From Halovenus halobia (lineage in GTDB: Archaea; Halobacteriota; Halobacteria; Halobacteriales; Haloarculaceae): a stretch of DNA of 64,000 nucleotides. The stretch covers positions 62,001-126,000 of the forward strand of contig NZ_JBLKOA010000002.1 in the NCBI RefSeq assembly GCF_051414135.1, written 5' to 3'. The translations under genes were made by a program, and so were the position numbers. Within the stretch, counting starts at the first letter, position 1. Each line of letters opens with the position of its first letter. Positions 53,501 to 61,785 of this stretch are shown here, piece by piece. The notes beneath the pieces are model-generated. The model was not told where the DNA came from. It saw nothing but the letters and a program-made list of their open reading frames with translations, and made no database searches.

Positions 53501-54439
53501 CACCACGGCCTCGAGCTGGTGGCCGGTGGCCTGTTCGGGGCCGGATTCCAAAAGCACTCGCTCCGCGGCCGCATTGGCGAACTCGATAGTGCCCTCGTCG
53601 TCGAGAACGAACACGACGTCGTGGATGTTTTCGAGAATCGTCTCATTCCGTTCGAGCTCTCGTTCGCGCTCGCGCTCGGCAGTAATCTCCTGTGAGAAGA
53701 CGGTCATCCCGTCGTCGTCCGGGAACACTCGTACTTCGACCCAGTAATCGAACGGCTCGCCGAGGCGCTGCTCGAAAGACGTCGGTTCGCCGGTCTCCAT
53801 CGCAGTTCGATACCGCTCCTCCAGTTCCGTGCCGACGATCGACGGGAACTCCTCCCAGATTGTCGTCCCGATGATGGCCGCCGGGTCGTGGTCGACCCGG
53901 TCTGCCATCTGCTCGTTCATGTATTCGACACGCCACTCGTCGTCGACGGCGTAAATAGCGTCGGTCGTCCGTTCGAGCGTCCGGCGAAACCGGGTCGTCA
54001 TGCGCTCTGCAGTTTCGTTTTTGCGGGCCGCGTCCACGAGTGTCTGGATGCGGCGTGCGAGCAACTCGAAGTTGTTCTGGTCCGACCGGATTGGAATGTA
54101 ATCGGAGACCCCCGCCTGAGTCGCCTCGCTCGCAATCTGTTCACTCCCGCGTCCGGTAAACAGGATTGTCGGTAGCTCTGGTCGTGCAGACTGGAGCCGC
54201 CCCAAGAGGTCGATCGCCGTCCCCTCTGGGAGCGCATAGGAGGTTACGACACAGTCGACTGGAGACGTCTCGAGGAGTTCGAGTGCCTCGTCGGCGGTCC
54301 CGGCAGTCGTGATCGAAAAGTCCGGGTCCGCAGCCAGCAGCTTCGTTCGCGCGAGGTCGGCAAAATCAGCATCGTTGTTCACGTAAAGAACAGAAATCGG
54401 ACCGGAGTACGCCTCGTCAGCAAGACTCATTCGAAACAT
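50528..54439 (-). CDS. Multi-domain REC-PAS-GAF sensor histidine kinase
   Basis: The protein is 1303 aa from ATG 54437-54439; an ATG at 54430 is also possible. The layout is an N-terminal receiver-like domain (about 12-125, with the phospho-Asp position appearing as TSYALPEGTA), then PAS (145-260), PAS (265-390), GAF (405-560), PAS (575-700), PAS (705-835), PAS (840-965), GAF (975-1125), HisKA (H-box VVAHDLRNPL) and HATPase. No membrane segment is seen, so it is cytosolic. The Asp of the receiver appears replaced by Ser, so that domain may be a pseudo-receiver. trmY is divergent. Confidence 0.85.
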   Translation of the reverse strand: MFRMSLADEAYSGPISVLYVNNDADFADLARTKLLAADPDFSITTAGTADEALELLETSPVDCVVTSYALPEGTAIDLLGRLQSARPELPTILFTGRGSEQIASEATQAGVSDYIPIRSDQNNFELLARRIQTLVDAARKNETAERMTTRFRRTLERTTDAIYAVDDEWRVEYMNEQMADRVDHDPAAIIGTTIWEEFPSIVGTELEERYRTAMETGEPTSFEQRLGEPFDYWVEVRVFPDDDGMTVFSQEITAERERERELERNETILENIHDVVFVLDDEGTIEFANAAAERVLLESGPEQATGHQLEAVVGDRIGTADAERFVQAVETTLDEMEGDGGHRGLYDVDLQLDVTTDDAERTFDVRITPFESGPGQQVLVVARDVTERTETSRQLQRERDALRQLQTVMAKPDVSTETRLTELLEVGCQTLGLDIGIVSHIEDSEYTVEAVHGPSADIEAGDQYDLQSTYCEQVVREDSVCSFADAGAAGKATHPAYRELGLESYLGVPLVVDNERYGTLNFSSTEPAETSFGRLERTFAELFAELVSAELSRRRDRVELERQEFLFQRIQDVADIGVWEYSPATGALDWSDGVRQIHGVEEGYVPTLEEALEFYHPADRDTITAAVQAAIEDGESYDLDLRIVRTDGVVRDVRAWGERVDSPTHEDSVIRGVFQDITERKSQRREYQELAEEYEALLDNSGDAIFMLDVDTGGPEPAFEFARLSTGYETQTGLSTADVRGQTPREVFGDDRGAELVANYTRCVEAGEPISYREELDIGDDARFWDTSLAPVVVDGDIIRIVGIARNVTRQVDRERDLQRTNQRLESLIEATPLTVMEIDTEGTVVRWNDGAEEMFGWSREEVLGEFNPIVPDERAPEFDTHRQRALEGEQIRGKEVQRERKDGRVLDLLLSVAPITDSDGDITSILAVLEDITDQKRLESKLRSLQATAQRLSGAQTSGEIGDIAIDAVVETLGFEFTGLWEYSAQTDTLVPASASQATKDRFGELPRLESEESPARQVFEASELRVYDDIQTIEDFEAETEMRSCLFVPLGEFGVLGVGALSAQSFSETDVDLCQILGATVEGALTRASREAELQRQNDRLDEFASVVAHDLRNPLSVAIGFLDVIEQTGSLEHVDRVSSAHERMERLIDDLLTLARGDTTIAETEQVDLEMVTTKAWGFVDTADATLTVTEAVPTVAGDGSRLTQFFENLFRNAIEHGGDTVSVTVGPLTDEPGFYVEDDGDGIPPDRRDEVLEHGVTSNQGGTGFGLSIVSDIAAAHGWTVRVTSGTDGGARFEFAGEM

Positions 54440-54567
54440 TACGTGAGACTCACTTATCAATCGCTCGCGGCAGTTGTTATTCACGATAATCTGAGCCGTG
54501 CTGTCGACATCGACACCGACACACGAGCGACCGGTGTGTCTATGTGATGTGGCCGCGAGAATCACGT

Positions 54568-55143
54568 ATGCGCCAGTTCATCGTCGTTGCTCGGGAAGGG
54601 CCAACAACGGGGGAGTTCTCGCTCGATGCGCTGCCTGCGGCGGGACGGGTCGACCTGCTCGCCCGCTGTGTCACGGCCTCGCTGTTGCTCTCACACGGCC
54701 TTCGCGAAGACGTGCGAACACATCTCGTTCTCGGCGACGAGTTTACCGTCCAGTTCGAGAGTGCGGACCTGCGAGGACTCCACCCAGACGAGCGCTCGAC
54801 GGCCGCGGTGATCCGAAATGCACTCTCGGAGCGCGAGGAAGCCATCGGACAGATTCCCGTAGAGATTTCGTCGGGTGTCTCGCTGGTCCGGATGGATCTC
54901 GATAGGACGCTTGGCGAAATCGACGAACCAATCTATCGACTCCATCCTGACGGCACGCAGAAAGCGGAGTTGTCGCCGCCAGCTGACGCGGCGTTCGTGC
55001 TGTCGAATCACCAGGAGTTCCACGAGACTGATGCAGAGACAATTGCGAGTCACGCAGACGGAGAGATTTGTCTTGGACCGAAAGCAATCCACGCCGACCA
55101 CGCCATCGCTGTCGCCCATAATTGGCTGGATACGGCGGAGTAG
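54568..55143 (+). CDS. trmY: tRNA (pseudouridine-54-N1)-methyltransferase
   Basis: The 191-aa SPOUT methyltransferase has N-terminal MRQFIVVAREGPTTGEF. The central SAM/knot region is recognisable, including RGLHPDERS and YRLHPDGTQ. The start ATG 54568 is chosen over an ATG 24 nt upstream because the family begins with MRxFI. It modifies position 54 of tRNAs; tRNA-Pro lies 50 nt downstream. Confidence 0.92.
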   Translation: MRQFIVVAREGPTTGEFSLDALPAAGRVDLLARCVTASLLLSHGLREDVRTHLVLGDEFTVQFESADLRGLHPDERSTAAVIRNALSEREEAIGQIPVEISSGVSLVRMDLDRTLGEIDEPIYRLHPDGTQKAELSPPADAAFVLSNHQEFHETDAETIASHADGEICLGPKAIHADHAIAVAHNWLDTAE

Positions 55144-55193
55144 GCCGGTCATTTCGCAACGGTTAAACTGCCGGACCAACACATCTCAGACGC

Positions 55194-55266
55194 GGGCCGG
55201 TGGGGTAGCTTGGTATCCTTCGGCCTTCGGGTGGCCGTAACCACGATTCAAATTCGTGCCGGCCCA
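55194..55266 (+). tRNA. tRNA-Pro(CGG)
   Basis: This 73-nt cloverleaf has acceptor GGGCCGG pairing with CCGGCCC. The anticodon arm CGGCC-TTCGGGT-GGCCG carries anticodon CGG, the T arm is CACGA-TTCAAAT-TCGTG, and the discriminator is A. No intron or encoded CCA is present. Two partial copies of its 3' end follow. Confidence 0.94.
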
Positions 55267-55760
55267 CTTCTTCCCGCATTTTTACACGCTTGAGCGACTG
55301 CGTTCGGGTGGTCGTAACCGCGTCTTCGTGAGCGGAAGCGAACGAAGGCAAGCGAGACCGCAGGTCTCGCGTGATTCGAATTCGCGCCGGCCCATTTTCG
55401 CCCCACTACAACGCGACGAGCGTTGCGTGGCGCCACGCAGCACGATATAGCGAACGGCGAAGCCGTGAGCAGTGAGGCGTGAGCAAAGCGAACGTCTCGT
55501 TACAGCGTGCGGCCCTGCCGCGAGCAGCGAGGAGTCTGTAGTGAGTGTGAAAATCACGTCGCGCGGATTCGAGCCAGCGAGACGAGCGGACGCGAGTCTC
55601 GCCCAGTTCGAATTCGCGCCGGCCCATTTTCACCCCACGACGAAACGACGAGCGATAGCGATATTTCCTACCTGTAAATTAAGAGTCGAGCCAGCATCGA
55701 GAGCAGGGTAATTTGGGGTACTCCCGGAATTTCTTATGTGTTTGTTCCGTGGCCAGAGGT
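55267..55760. repeat. tRNA-Pro 3'-end copies and hairpins
   Basis: No gene is seen. Unit 1 (to 55395) repeats the tRNA from the anticodon loop (55303-55322 resembles 55228-55246) and ends with a T-arm/acceptor copy at about 55373-55395. Unit 2 ends with another copy at about 55606-55626. Palindromes: 55352-55370 (8-bp stem, GCA loop), 55424-55439 (16-bp perfect), 55324-55347, 55474-55498 (loop GAGCAAAGCGA) and 55577-55602 (loop GAGCGGACGCGA). From 55627 to 55760 only A/T-rich, promoter-like stretches appear. Confidence 0.85.
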
Positions 55761-57260
55761 ATGGCAACAGCTGACTCTGAAACACCTGAGGCATACGAGG
55801 AGTTGCTCGAACGGAACCGGCGATTGACGAACCTCGACTACGCCTCGATGTATCTCAACTGGGACCAACAGGTGATGATGCCCGAAGGCGGTGCGCAAGG
55901 GCGTGCACAGCAACTGTCGGCGCTGTCCGCGACGACACACGAACTGCTCGTTGACGACGACGTTGCCGACTGGCTCGCTAGCCTCGAGGACGCAGAGCTC
56001 ACAGACGAACAGGCTGCGAACGTCCGAGAAATCCGCAACGAGTACGAGCGCGAGGCGAAGGTACCCGGCGAGTTGAACGAGACGATTGCACAAACCGCCG
56101 CGGAGAACCAGCAGATCTGGCAGGACGCAAAGGCTGAGGACGACTTCGATTTATTCGCGCCGCGACTGGAGACGATGCGCGACCTCCAGCGCCAGAAGGC
56201 CGAGCATATCGACCCCGAAACGAGTCCATACACGGTGCTGTACGAGGGGAGCCACCAGTATATCGATATCGAGACGATGGACGAGATATTCGAGACGCTG
56301 CGGTCGGAGATTCCGCCGCTTGTCGAAGAGATCCGCGAGTCTGGGCGTGACCTCGCGGACCCGTGGGACGGCGAGTACCCCGACGAAAGTCAGAAAGCAC
56401 TCACCGAGGCGGCGCTTGAGTTCGTCGGCTACGACTTCGAGCGCGGGCGGATAGATACTGCGCCTCACCCGTTCATGGCCGGCAACCAGTTCGACGCACG
56501 CGTGACCACGCGCTACAAGCCGAGCGACCCAATGGACGCGCTGACCGCGACCATCCACGAGTTCGGACACGCAAGCTACCAACTCGGACTGCGACAGGAC
56601 GAGTACGGGACACCGCTTGGCGCACCTCGGATGAGCATTCACGAGTCACAATCTCGGTTTTGGGAGAACCACATTGGTCGAACCAAGCCGTTCTGGGAGG
56701 TCTTCCTGCCCACATTCAAGCAGCACATCGACGGCCACGACGACCTCACTGTGCAGGAGGCCTACGAGGCAGCCAACCGCATCTATCCGAACAATCTCAT
56801 TCGTGTCGAGGCGGACGAACTCACCTACCATATGCACATCATCCTCCGGTGTGAGATTGGCCGCGCGTTCGTCGAGGGCGACATCGAGGCCGAGGAGATT
56901 CCGCAGCTGTGGAACGAGAAGATGGACGAGTATCTCGGCGTTACACCCGACTCCGACAGCGAGGGCTCTCTGCAAGATATTCACTGGACCAGCGGGTTCG
57001 CGGCCTTCCACGGCTACACGCTCGGTAGCGTCGTTGCCGCGCAGTTGAACGACGCCATCCGCGAGGACCTCGACGTCGACGGCCTGGTTCGGGAAGGTGA
57101 GTTCGAGCCGATTCACGAGTGGATGACCGAGAATGTCCATCACCACGGCCAGCGCTACCCGACGCCTGAACTCATCGAGGAAGCAACTGGGCAGAAACTA
57201 TCTGCCGAACCGTTCGTCGAGTACGCCCGGGAGAAGTTCGAGGCGCTGTACGACCTGTAG
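55761..57260 (+). CDS. M32 family metallocarboxypeptidase
   Basis: The 499-aa zinc carboxypeptidase has active-site HEFGH in TIHEFGHASYQLGLRQD (about 266-282), followed by ESQSRFWENHIGR with the third ligand Glu. Conserved DxRxTTRY-like text (DARVTTRYKPSD) and YPNNLIRVEADELTYHMHI also fit family M32 (Taq/Pfu carboxypeptidase type). The start ATG 55761 (MATADSETPEAYEELL) is chosen over a longer upstream reading that overlaps the A/T-rich leader. Confidence 0.92.
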   Translation: MATADSETPEAYEELLERNRRLTNLDYASMYLNWDQQVMMPEGGAQGRAQQLSALSATTHELLVDDDVADWLASLEDAELTDEQAANVREIRNEYEREAKVPGELNETIAQTAAENQQIWQDAKAEDDFDLFAPRLETMRDLQRQKAEHIDPETSPYTVLYEGSHQYIDIETMDEIFETLRSEIPPLVEEIRESGRDLADPWDGEYPDESQKALTEAALEFVGYDFERGRIDTAPHPFMAGNQFDARVTTRYKPSDPMDALTATIHEFGHASYQLGLRQDEYGTPLGAPRMSIHESQSRFWENHIGRTKPFWEVFLPTFKQHIDGHDDLTVQEAYEAANRIYPNNLIRVEADELTYHMHIILRCEIGRAFVEGDIEAEEIPQLWNEKMDEYLGVTPDSDSEGSLQDIHWTSGFAAFHGYTLGSVVAAQLNDAIREDLDVDGLVREGEFEPIHEWMTENVHHHGQRYPTPELIEEATGQKLSAEPFVEYAREKFEALYDL

Positions 57261-57266
57261 CGGTCG

Positions 57267-58073
57267 TTAGCGCAGTCCCTCAGCCATCGTGTCGATGTGT
57301 TCGTTGTCGTGGGTGACGAACACCGCTGCATTGGTCCGGCGAGCGCGGGCCTTCAGGTCTCTGAGTGAGGCGATAGATTGCGAGAGGTTGTAGTTGAACG
57401 ACGCGAGATGTTCGCTCTCGTACCCAGACTGCTTGTGGGCAACATCGGCACCCAGAATCACGGTGCCAGTCTCGGGTAGTTCCACCTGTACGGACTGGTG
57501 GCCAGGGGTGTGTCCCGGTGTCGGGAAGGTGACGAGACTGCCGTCGCCAAAGACATCGTACTCGCCGTCGACGGGCGTCACGTCGTACGCGCCCGAGCGC
57601 AGCATGTCAAAATCGCCCTCCAGATAGAACACCTCTTGAACTGGCACGGGCCAGTGGGCGTATCGAAGTTCCTCCTTCTGGACGATAATCTCGGCGTCTG
57701 GGAAGGTGTCGATGTGGCCCGCGTGGTCTGAGTGCAGATGTGTCAGGACGAGATAATCGACATCTTCGGGGGAGTAGCCAGCGTCTTCCAACTGTGCGCG
57801 TGGGTGCATGTCGGGACCGTACTCGATGGCCGGCAGAAACGCCTCCATGAACTCGGCACCGTGGGGACCGTATCCCGCCGGGTCATCGAGCATGTCGTGG
57901 CTGAGACCAGTGTCGATTACTGCTACTCCCTCGGGGTGGTCGACGACGTAGAACGGGCAGACCGCGGTGTAGGGCTCGCCGGGGTCTGTCAGCTGCTCCA
58001 TGAAACTGTTATCGAGCGCCCAGTCAGCGGTGTTGAACTCCTGTAGTTCGGTAACGGTCGTCATGTCTGGCAT
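57267..58073 (-). CDS. Metallo-beta-lactamase fold hydrolase, N-acyl-homoserine lactonase-like
   Basis: The protein is 268 aa. The HxHxDH motif is THLHSDHAGH (about 111-120), followed by TPGHTPGHQS and an Asp in LGADVAHKQ. The N-terminal CPFYVVDHPEGVAVIDTG resembles AttM/AiiA-type lactonases. Activity on acyl-homoserine lactones is only inferred from family resemblance; other lactones or esters are equally possible. It is convergent with the carboxypeptidase gene. Confidence 0.8.
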   Translation of the reverse strand: MPDMTTVTELQEFNTADWALDNSFMEQLTDPGEPYTAVCPFYVVDHPEGVAVIDTGLSHDMLDDPAGYGPHGAEFMEAFLPAIEYGPDMHPRAQLEDAGYSPEDVDYLVLTHLHSDHAGHIDTFPDAEIIVQKEELRYAHWPVPVQEVFYLEGDFDMLRSGAYDVTPVDGEYDVFGDGSLVTFPTPGHTPGHQSVQVELPETGTVILGADVAHKQSGYESEHLASFNYNLSQSIASLRDLKARARRTNAAVFVTHDNEHIDTMAEGLR

Positions 58074-58108
58074 TCACACACGGAGCCAGTCCTGATAAAG
58101 CCAGGGGG

Positions 58109-58771
58109 TCATCCGGGACCGATGGCGGCGATATCAGCACCGACTGTCGCTCGCGAATCTGCCGGGTTCGGGTCTGAGTCAGCCAGATGGGTCCACCGGT
58201 GGGCCGGAATAGCCGAGAGCAACTCCGCGACAGCGTCGCTGTAGGGCAAGAACGATTCGTCAGAGCCACCCCGCCAGACATCGTCGATGACGGTCATCGA
58301 ATCGATTCGAACCTCCAGACTCGCGGGCTCGTACTCCGAGACTGCGGTCAACCCGAGCTGCAGCGCGGCGTACTCGGCGATATTGTTGTCGGCGTGTCTG
58401 CCAACTGGTCGGCCAAGTTTTGCGAGCGTCTGGTCCGCAGTCTGGACGACAGCACCGGCCCCGGCCGGCCCCGGATTGCCCCGCGAACTCCCATCGACGT
58501 AGAGCACGAGTTCCGGCGGAACCGTGTCGTCCTTGGCAGTGGCCTCGGGCGGCCCCGCAGCGATAACTGTCTCGCAGGCCGCACGCAACTCCGCAGCATC
58601 TGTGTCAGGATCAAACAGCCCGCCGTAGCCAGCCGTTGCGTCGTCAATAGCCGCAATAGCAGCGTCGAGTTCGTAGCCATATTGTGCGAGCGCTCTGTCG
58701 ACTCGCGCTGCGGCCTCCGAGAGGGACTCTCGGGGCAGCGGGTCGGCTGAACTCGATGGCGAATCCTCCAT
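58109..58771 (-). CDS. rnhA: RNase HI-type ribonuclease
   Basis: The protein is 220 aa. Residues 1-85 are an alpha-helical N-terminal extension. The RNase H fold starts at LYVDGSSRGNPGPAG (catalytic Asp about 90), with IAEYAAL (Glu about 132) and VRIDSMTV (Asp about 155). It would remove RNA from RNA-DNA hybrids. Short gaps to the next genes suggest a minus-strand run continuing to 61744. Confidence 0.85.
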   Translation of the reverse strand: MEDSPSSSADPLPRESLSEAAARVDRALAQYGYELDAAIAAIDDATAGYGGLFDPDTDAAELRAACETVIAAGPPEATAKDDTVPPELVLYVDGSSRGNPGPAGAGAVVQTADQTLAKLGRPVGRHADNNIAEYAALQLGLTAVSEYEPASLEVRIDSMTVIDDVWRGGSDESFLPYSDAVAELLSAIPAHRWTHLADSDPNPADSRATVGADIAAIGPG

Positions 58772-58814
58772 CGACTGGTAGTGAGGGCGACAGCGCGAAG
58801 AATCTCACGGCTCG

Positions 58815-59594
58815 TCAGGGGTCGTCCAGTGCCGCAACCTGCCGGCGGAGGTTGTTCACACTCGTGCCGACGTACTCGTAGGAAGGAGTGAACACCTCGA
58901 CAGAGAGTGTCGCGTCTTCGAGGTCAGCACAGATGGTTCCGAAATCGAGGACGCCCGACCCAATCGGAACGTGGTCGTCGCGCTGGGTGCGAACGTCGTT
59001 GACGTGGACGTGGCTGATTCGGTCACGGTGGTCAGCGATGAACTCGGCCTGGTCGGCGGCGTCGTACCCTTCGACGTAGGCATGGCCCGTGTCGAATGTC
59101 ATCGAGACATCGGTGGCCTCGAACAGGCGCGGGAAGTCAGCGAGGCCGAACCACTCGCCGGGGATGTTCTCGACACAGAGTTCGATACCGAACTCCTCGG
59201 CGACAACCTGTAGCTCATCGAGTGCGTCGACGACACCGTCAGCAACTGGTTCAGAATCCCACGCCGGCCCCCACGCGTTGCTGGTGGCGTGGACCACCGC
59301 CTTGCGAGCGTCGAACGTACTCGCGGCTTCGAGTGTCGCCGAGAGTTCACGAATCGCGCCCTCCCGGACGTGCTCGTACGGCGACGCAATATCGAACGCA
59401 AATGGGAGGTGGACAACGGTGTCGATATCGTGGTCATCAGCTGCTGCGGCGACTCCTTCGGGGTCGAGTGTCTGGCGTTCGTGGTGACCGTCGAGCAGCA
59501 GTTCGACGTACTCGACCTCCATCGCCTTCGCAGCCGGGAACGCACTCGTGTAGTGCATCGTCGTCTGCGTGACAAAGCCGAGTTCGAGAGTCAT
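58815..59594 (-). CDS. Sugar-phosphate isomerase/epimerase or AP-endonuclease family TIM-barrel protein
   Basis: The protein is 259 aa from ATG 59592-59594 (MTLELGFVTQ). It is an AP_endonuc_2 / xylose-isomerase-like barrel. Metal-ligand motifs include ELCVENIPGEWFG (Glu), FDTGHAYVEG (Asp/His) and HVHVNDVRTQRDDHVPIG, with a C-terminal LSVEVFTPS. Function within the family is not predictable: isomerase and endonuclease IV-like roles both exist. Confidence 0.82.
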   Translation of the reverse strand: MTLELGFVTQTTMHYTSAFPAAKAMEVEYVELLLDGHHERQTLDPEGVAAAADDHDIDTVVHLPFAFDIASPYEHVREGAIRELSATLEAASTFDARKAVVHATSNAWGPAWDSEPVADGVVDALDELQVVAEEFGIELCVENIPGEWFGLADFPRLFEATDVSMTFDTGHAYVEGYDAADQAEFIADHRDRISHVHVNDVRTQRDDHVPIGSGVLDFGTICADLEDATLSVEVFTPSYEYVGTSVNNLRRQVAALDDP

Positions 59595-59642
59595 AGTTCC
59601 ACCACGACGGCCACCGTTGAGGGTCTTTCCCTGCGCTGTCAC

Positions 59643-60374
59643 TCAGCCGGTGTACTGGACGGTTCCGTCCTCGACTGTTGCGAGCATGACGGCACGCGCG
59701 AGGTCACCGTTGTTTCGGACGTGGTGTTCTGGCACCAGCGGGAGCGGGACCGGACGAACGCCAGCCTGCCGCATCGCTGTCACGCCGGTGTATTCGCCGA
59801 CGACCGAGTCGCCCTCGTAGACACGAAACCGACCGTCCTCGCCGCGGGCGTAGCGATGGCGGAACGCCGCCGGTGACGGCCCAGGACAGGCTAATCCCTC
59901 GACGGAATCGAGGACAGCAGCTGTCTCTCCGCCGACAGAGAGACGCAACGGCGGCGAGTCGCTTCCGGCGTCCGGAGCTTCGGACCACGAGAGTTCCCCG
60001 GGAGAGGCGACGCAGGCGAAGCTGTCGTCAGTGAGTTGGATGCGGTCCTCGATGGTGTAGAACTGCCCCACACCATCCTCGTTGCCAGCCAGCGCGAACG
60101 GTGGCGACAGGAACTCCTGAACGGTGTCGTAATCGTGGTCGTCGACGACCAGCACGGGAACACGGCCGTCGTGGGCGGCATTTGCGACCGCAGAGATTAT
60201 CTCCAGCGGGCGGTCGCTCGCCAGCGGACGGAGGTCAAGCGGTGCGTCAACGCCGGCAAAGTCCGCAGGCCCGTCACGCGCAACTGTCGGCCGGGCCGCG
60301 GTCTCAAATGAGAAGCCGCGGTCGCGGAGATCCCGCTGGACGCGCTCGAGGCGAGTGGAGGCTGTGGTTGTCAT
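59643..60374 (-). CDS. Conserved haloarchaeal protein of unknown function
   Basis: The protein is 243 aa from ATG 60372-60374 (MTTTASTRLERV). I recognise no domain. It opens with a helical N-terminus and a Rossmann-like VPVLVVDDHDYDTVQEF. Later beta-rich stretches include GRFRVYEGDSVVGEYTGVTA, a repeat-like pattern of ligand-binding beta sheets. It is immediately upstream on the minus strand of the TIM-barrel gene (48-nt gap) and downstream of pyrC. Confidence 0.65.
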   Translation of the reverse strand: MTTTASTRLERVQRDLRDRGFSFETAARPTVARDGPADFAGVDAPLDLRPLASDRPLEIISAVANAAHDGRVPVLVVDDHDYDTVQEFLSPPFALAGNEDGVGQFYTIEDRIQLTDDSFACVASPGELSWSEAPDAGSDSPPLRLSVGGETAAVLDSVEGLACPGPSPAAFRHRYARGEDGRFRVYEGDSVVGEYTGVTAMRQAGVRPVPLPLVPEHHVRNNGDLARAVMLATVEDGTVQYTG

Positions 60375-60418
60375 CGTTATGCTGTACGGCCACAGCGGCA
60401 TAACAGTCTCGCCCGGCG

Positions 60419-61744
60419 TTACTCCTCTGCTTCAGGTGGCTCTGGGTCCGACCCCTCATCTGGGTTGACTCGGACGTTTTCGCCACGCACCTCGCCGAAG
60501 GAGTCGTCCTCGCCGTCGTAGACAGTCTCGCCGCGGAGCATCGTCCACTCGGGGAACACCGCGTCGCGGCCCTCGAAGGGCGTCCACTCGCATTTCGTGT
60601 GCAGGTTCTCGGCGTGAATCTGCGCTGGCTCACTCGGGTCGACCAACACGAGGTCGGCGTAGTTTCCGGCCTCGACCCGGCCGCGGTCTGGAAGGTCGAA
60701 TAGCTCGGCAGGATTGGTCGCAGTCAGGTCACGGACGCGCTCGAAGCTGAGTCGGTCCGCCGCCGCCTCCGCCAGCAGCAGGGGCAGCGCCGTCTCGACA
60801 CCCGGAACGCCGCTGGGGGCTGACCAGATGTCCGTCTCTTTTTCTCCCAGCGTGTGTGGCGCGTGGTCGGTCGCAATCATGTCGACCGTCCCATCAGCCA
60901 CTCGCTCGTAGAGTTGCTGGCGGCGGCGTTCACGCCGCAGCGGCGGGTTCATCCGTCCGTGGGTACCGAGGTCGGTGAGGTCGCTACGGGAGAGAAAAAG
61001 ATGGTGTGGCGTGACTTCGCAGGTCATTCCGGCTTCGCTTGCGATATCGACGCCCTCGGGCGTGCTGGTGTGGGCGATGTGGATTTGCGTGTCGCGGTCG
61101 TCGGCGAGCGAACAGGCCCGCCGGACCGCCTCAATCTCTGCGCGCGCTGTCCGGTAGGCGCTCCAGGCGTCGGGGTCGTCGCGGTCACGAGCGCTTTTGT
61201 TGAACAGCGTCGCGTCCTCTGCGTGGACGGTGACGGTCGTTTCGGCCTCGATTGCACGCTCCAGCGCGTCAGCAAAGAGGTCCCCGTCGATTCCCATATC
61301 ACCCGTCGAATCGGCGAGGAAGACTTCACCCAGCGCGAACAGGTCCCGGTCGAACAGTTCCTCGGGACGCCAGTCGCCGGTGACGCCACCGTTAATCCCG
61401 TAATCGACCAGCGAGTCAGCGGCCAAGGTTGCCTTCTCGTCGTAGCCCTCGCCGTCGACTGTCGCCGGGTCGGTGTTGGGCTGGTCGACGACTGTGGTGA
61501 CACCGCCGGCGGCGGCGCTTTTGCTCCCGGTCTCCCACGTTTCTTTGTGGTCGAATCCGGGCTGTCGGAAGTGGACGTGAACGTCGATCATCCCCGGCAG
61601 GAGTCTGTTTCCAGACCCTTCGGTTACAGTCTCGTCCGGTCCGGGGTCGAGTTCGCCGGCCCGCTCGACGGCCGCGATTCGCTCGCCGTCGATACGGACA
61701 TCGTGGCGAGAGCCGTCGGCGAGGGTCACGTTTTGTATGAGCAT
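60419..61744 (-). CDS. pyrC: Dihydroorotase
   Basis: The 441-aa amidohydrolase has metal motif DVHVHFRQPGFDHKETWETG (about 54-73). VDQPNT, HAED (about 170), HIAHTSTPEG and ATDHAPHT (Asp about 292) follow, all the positions expected for dihydroorotase. It cyclises carbamoyl-aspartate in pyrimidine synthesis. The C-terminal acidic tail is halophilic. No other pyr gene is adjacent. Confidence 0.93.
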   Translation of the reverse strand: MLIQNVTLADGSRHDVRIDGERIAAVERAGELDPGPDETVTEGSGNRLLPGMIDVHVHFRQPGFDHKETWETGSKSAAAGGVTTVVDQPNTDPATVDGEGYDEKATLAADSLVDYGINGGVTGDWRPEELFDRDLFALGEVFLADSTGDMGIDGDLFADALERAIEAETTVTVHAEDATLFNKSARDRDDPDAWSAYRTARAEIEAVRRACSLADDRDTQIHIAHTSTPEGVDIASEAGMTCEVTPHHLFLSRSDLTDLGTHGRMNPPLRRERRRQQLYERVADGTVDMIATDHAPHTLGEKETDIWSAPSGVPGVETALPLLLAEAAADRLSFERVRDLTATNPAELFDLPDRGRVEAGNYADLVLVDPSEPAQIHAENLHTKCEWTPFEGRDAVFPEWTMLRGETVYDGEDDSFGEVRGENVRVNPDEGSDPEPPEAEE

Positions 61745-61785
61745 ACAGTCGACTGGACGCCCACTGCAGTAAAACTCCCGGACCG

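Noticed and set aside
55406..55633. A 75-aa frame and similar short frames in the tRNA-Pro repeat region
   Set aside because: They consist of translated palindromes and tRNA-end copies, with no start signal.
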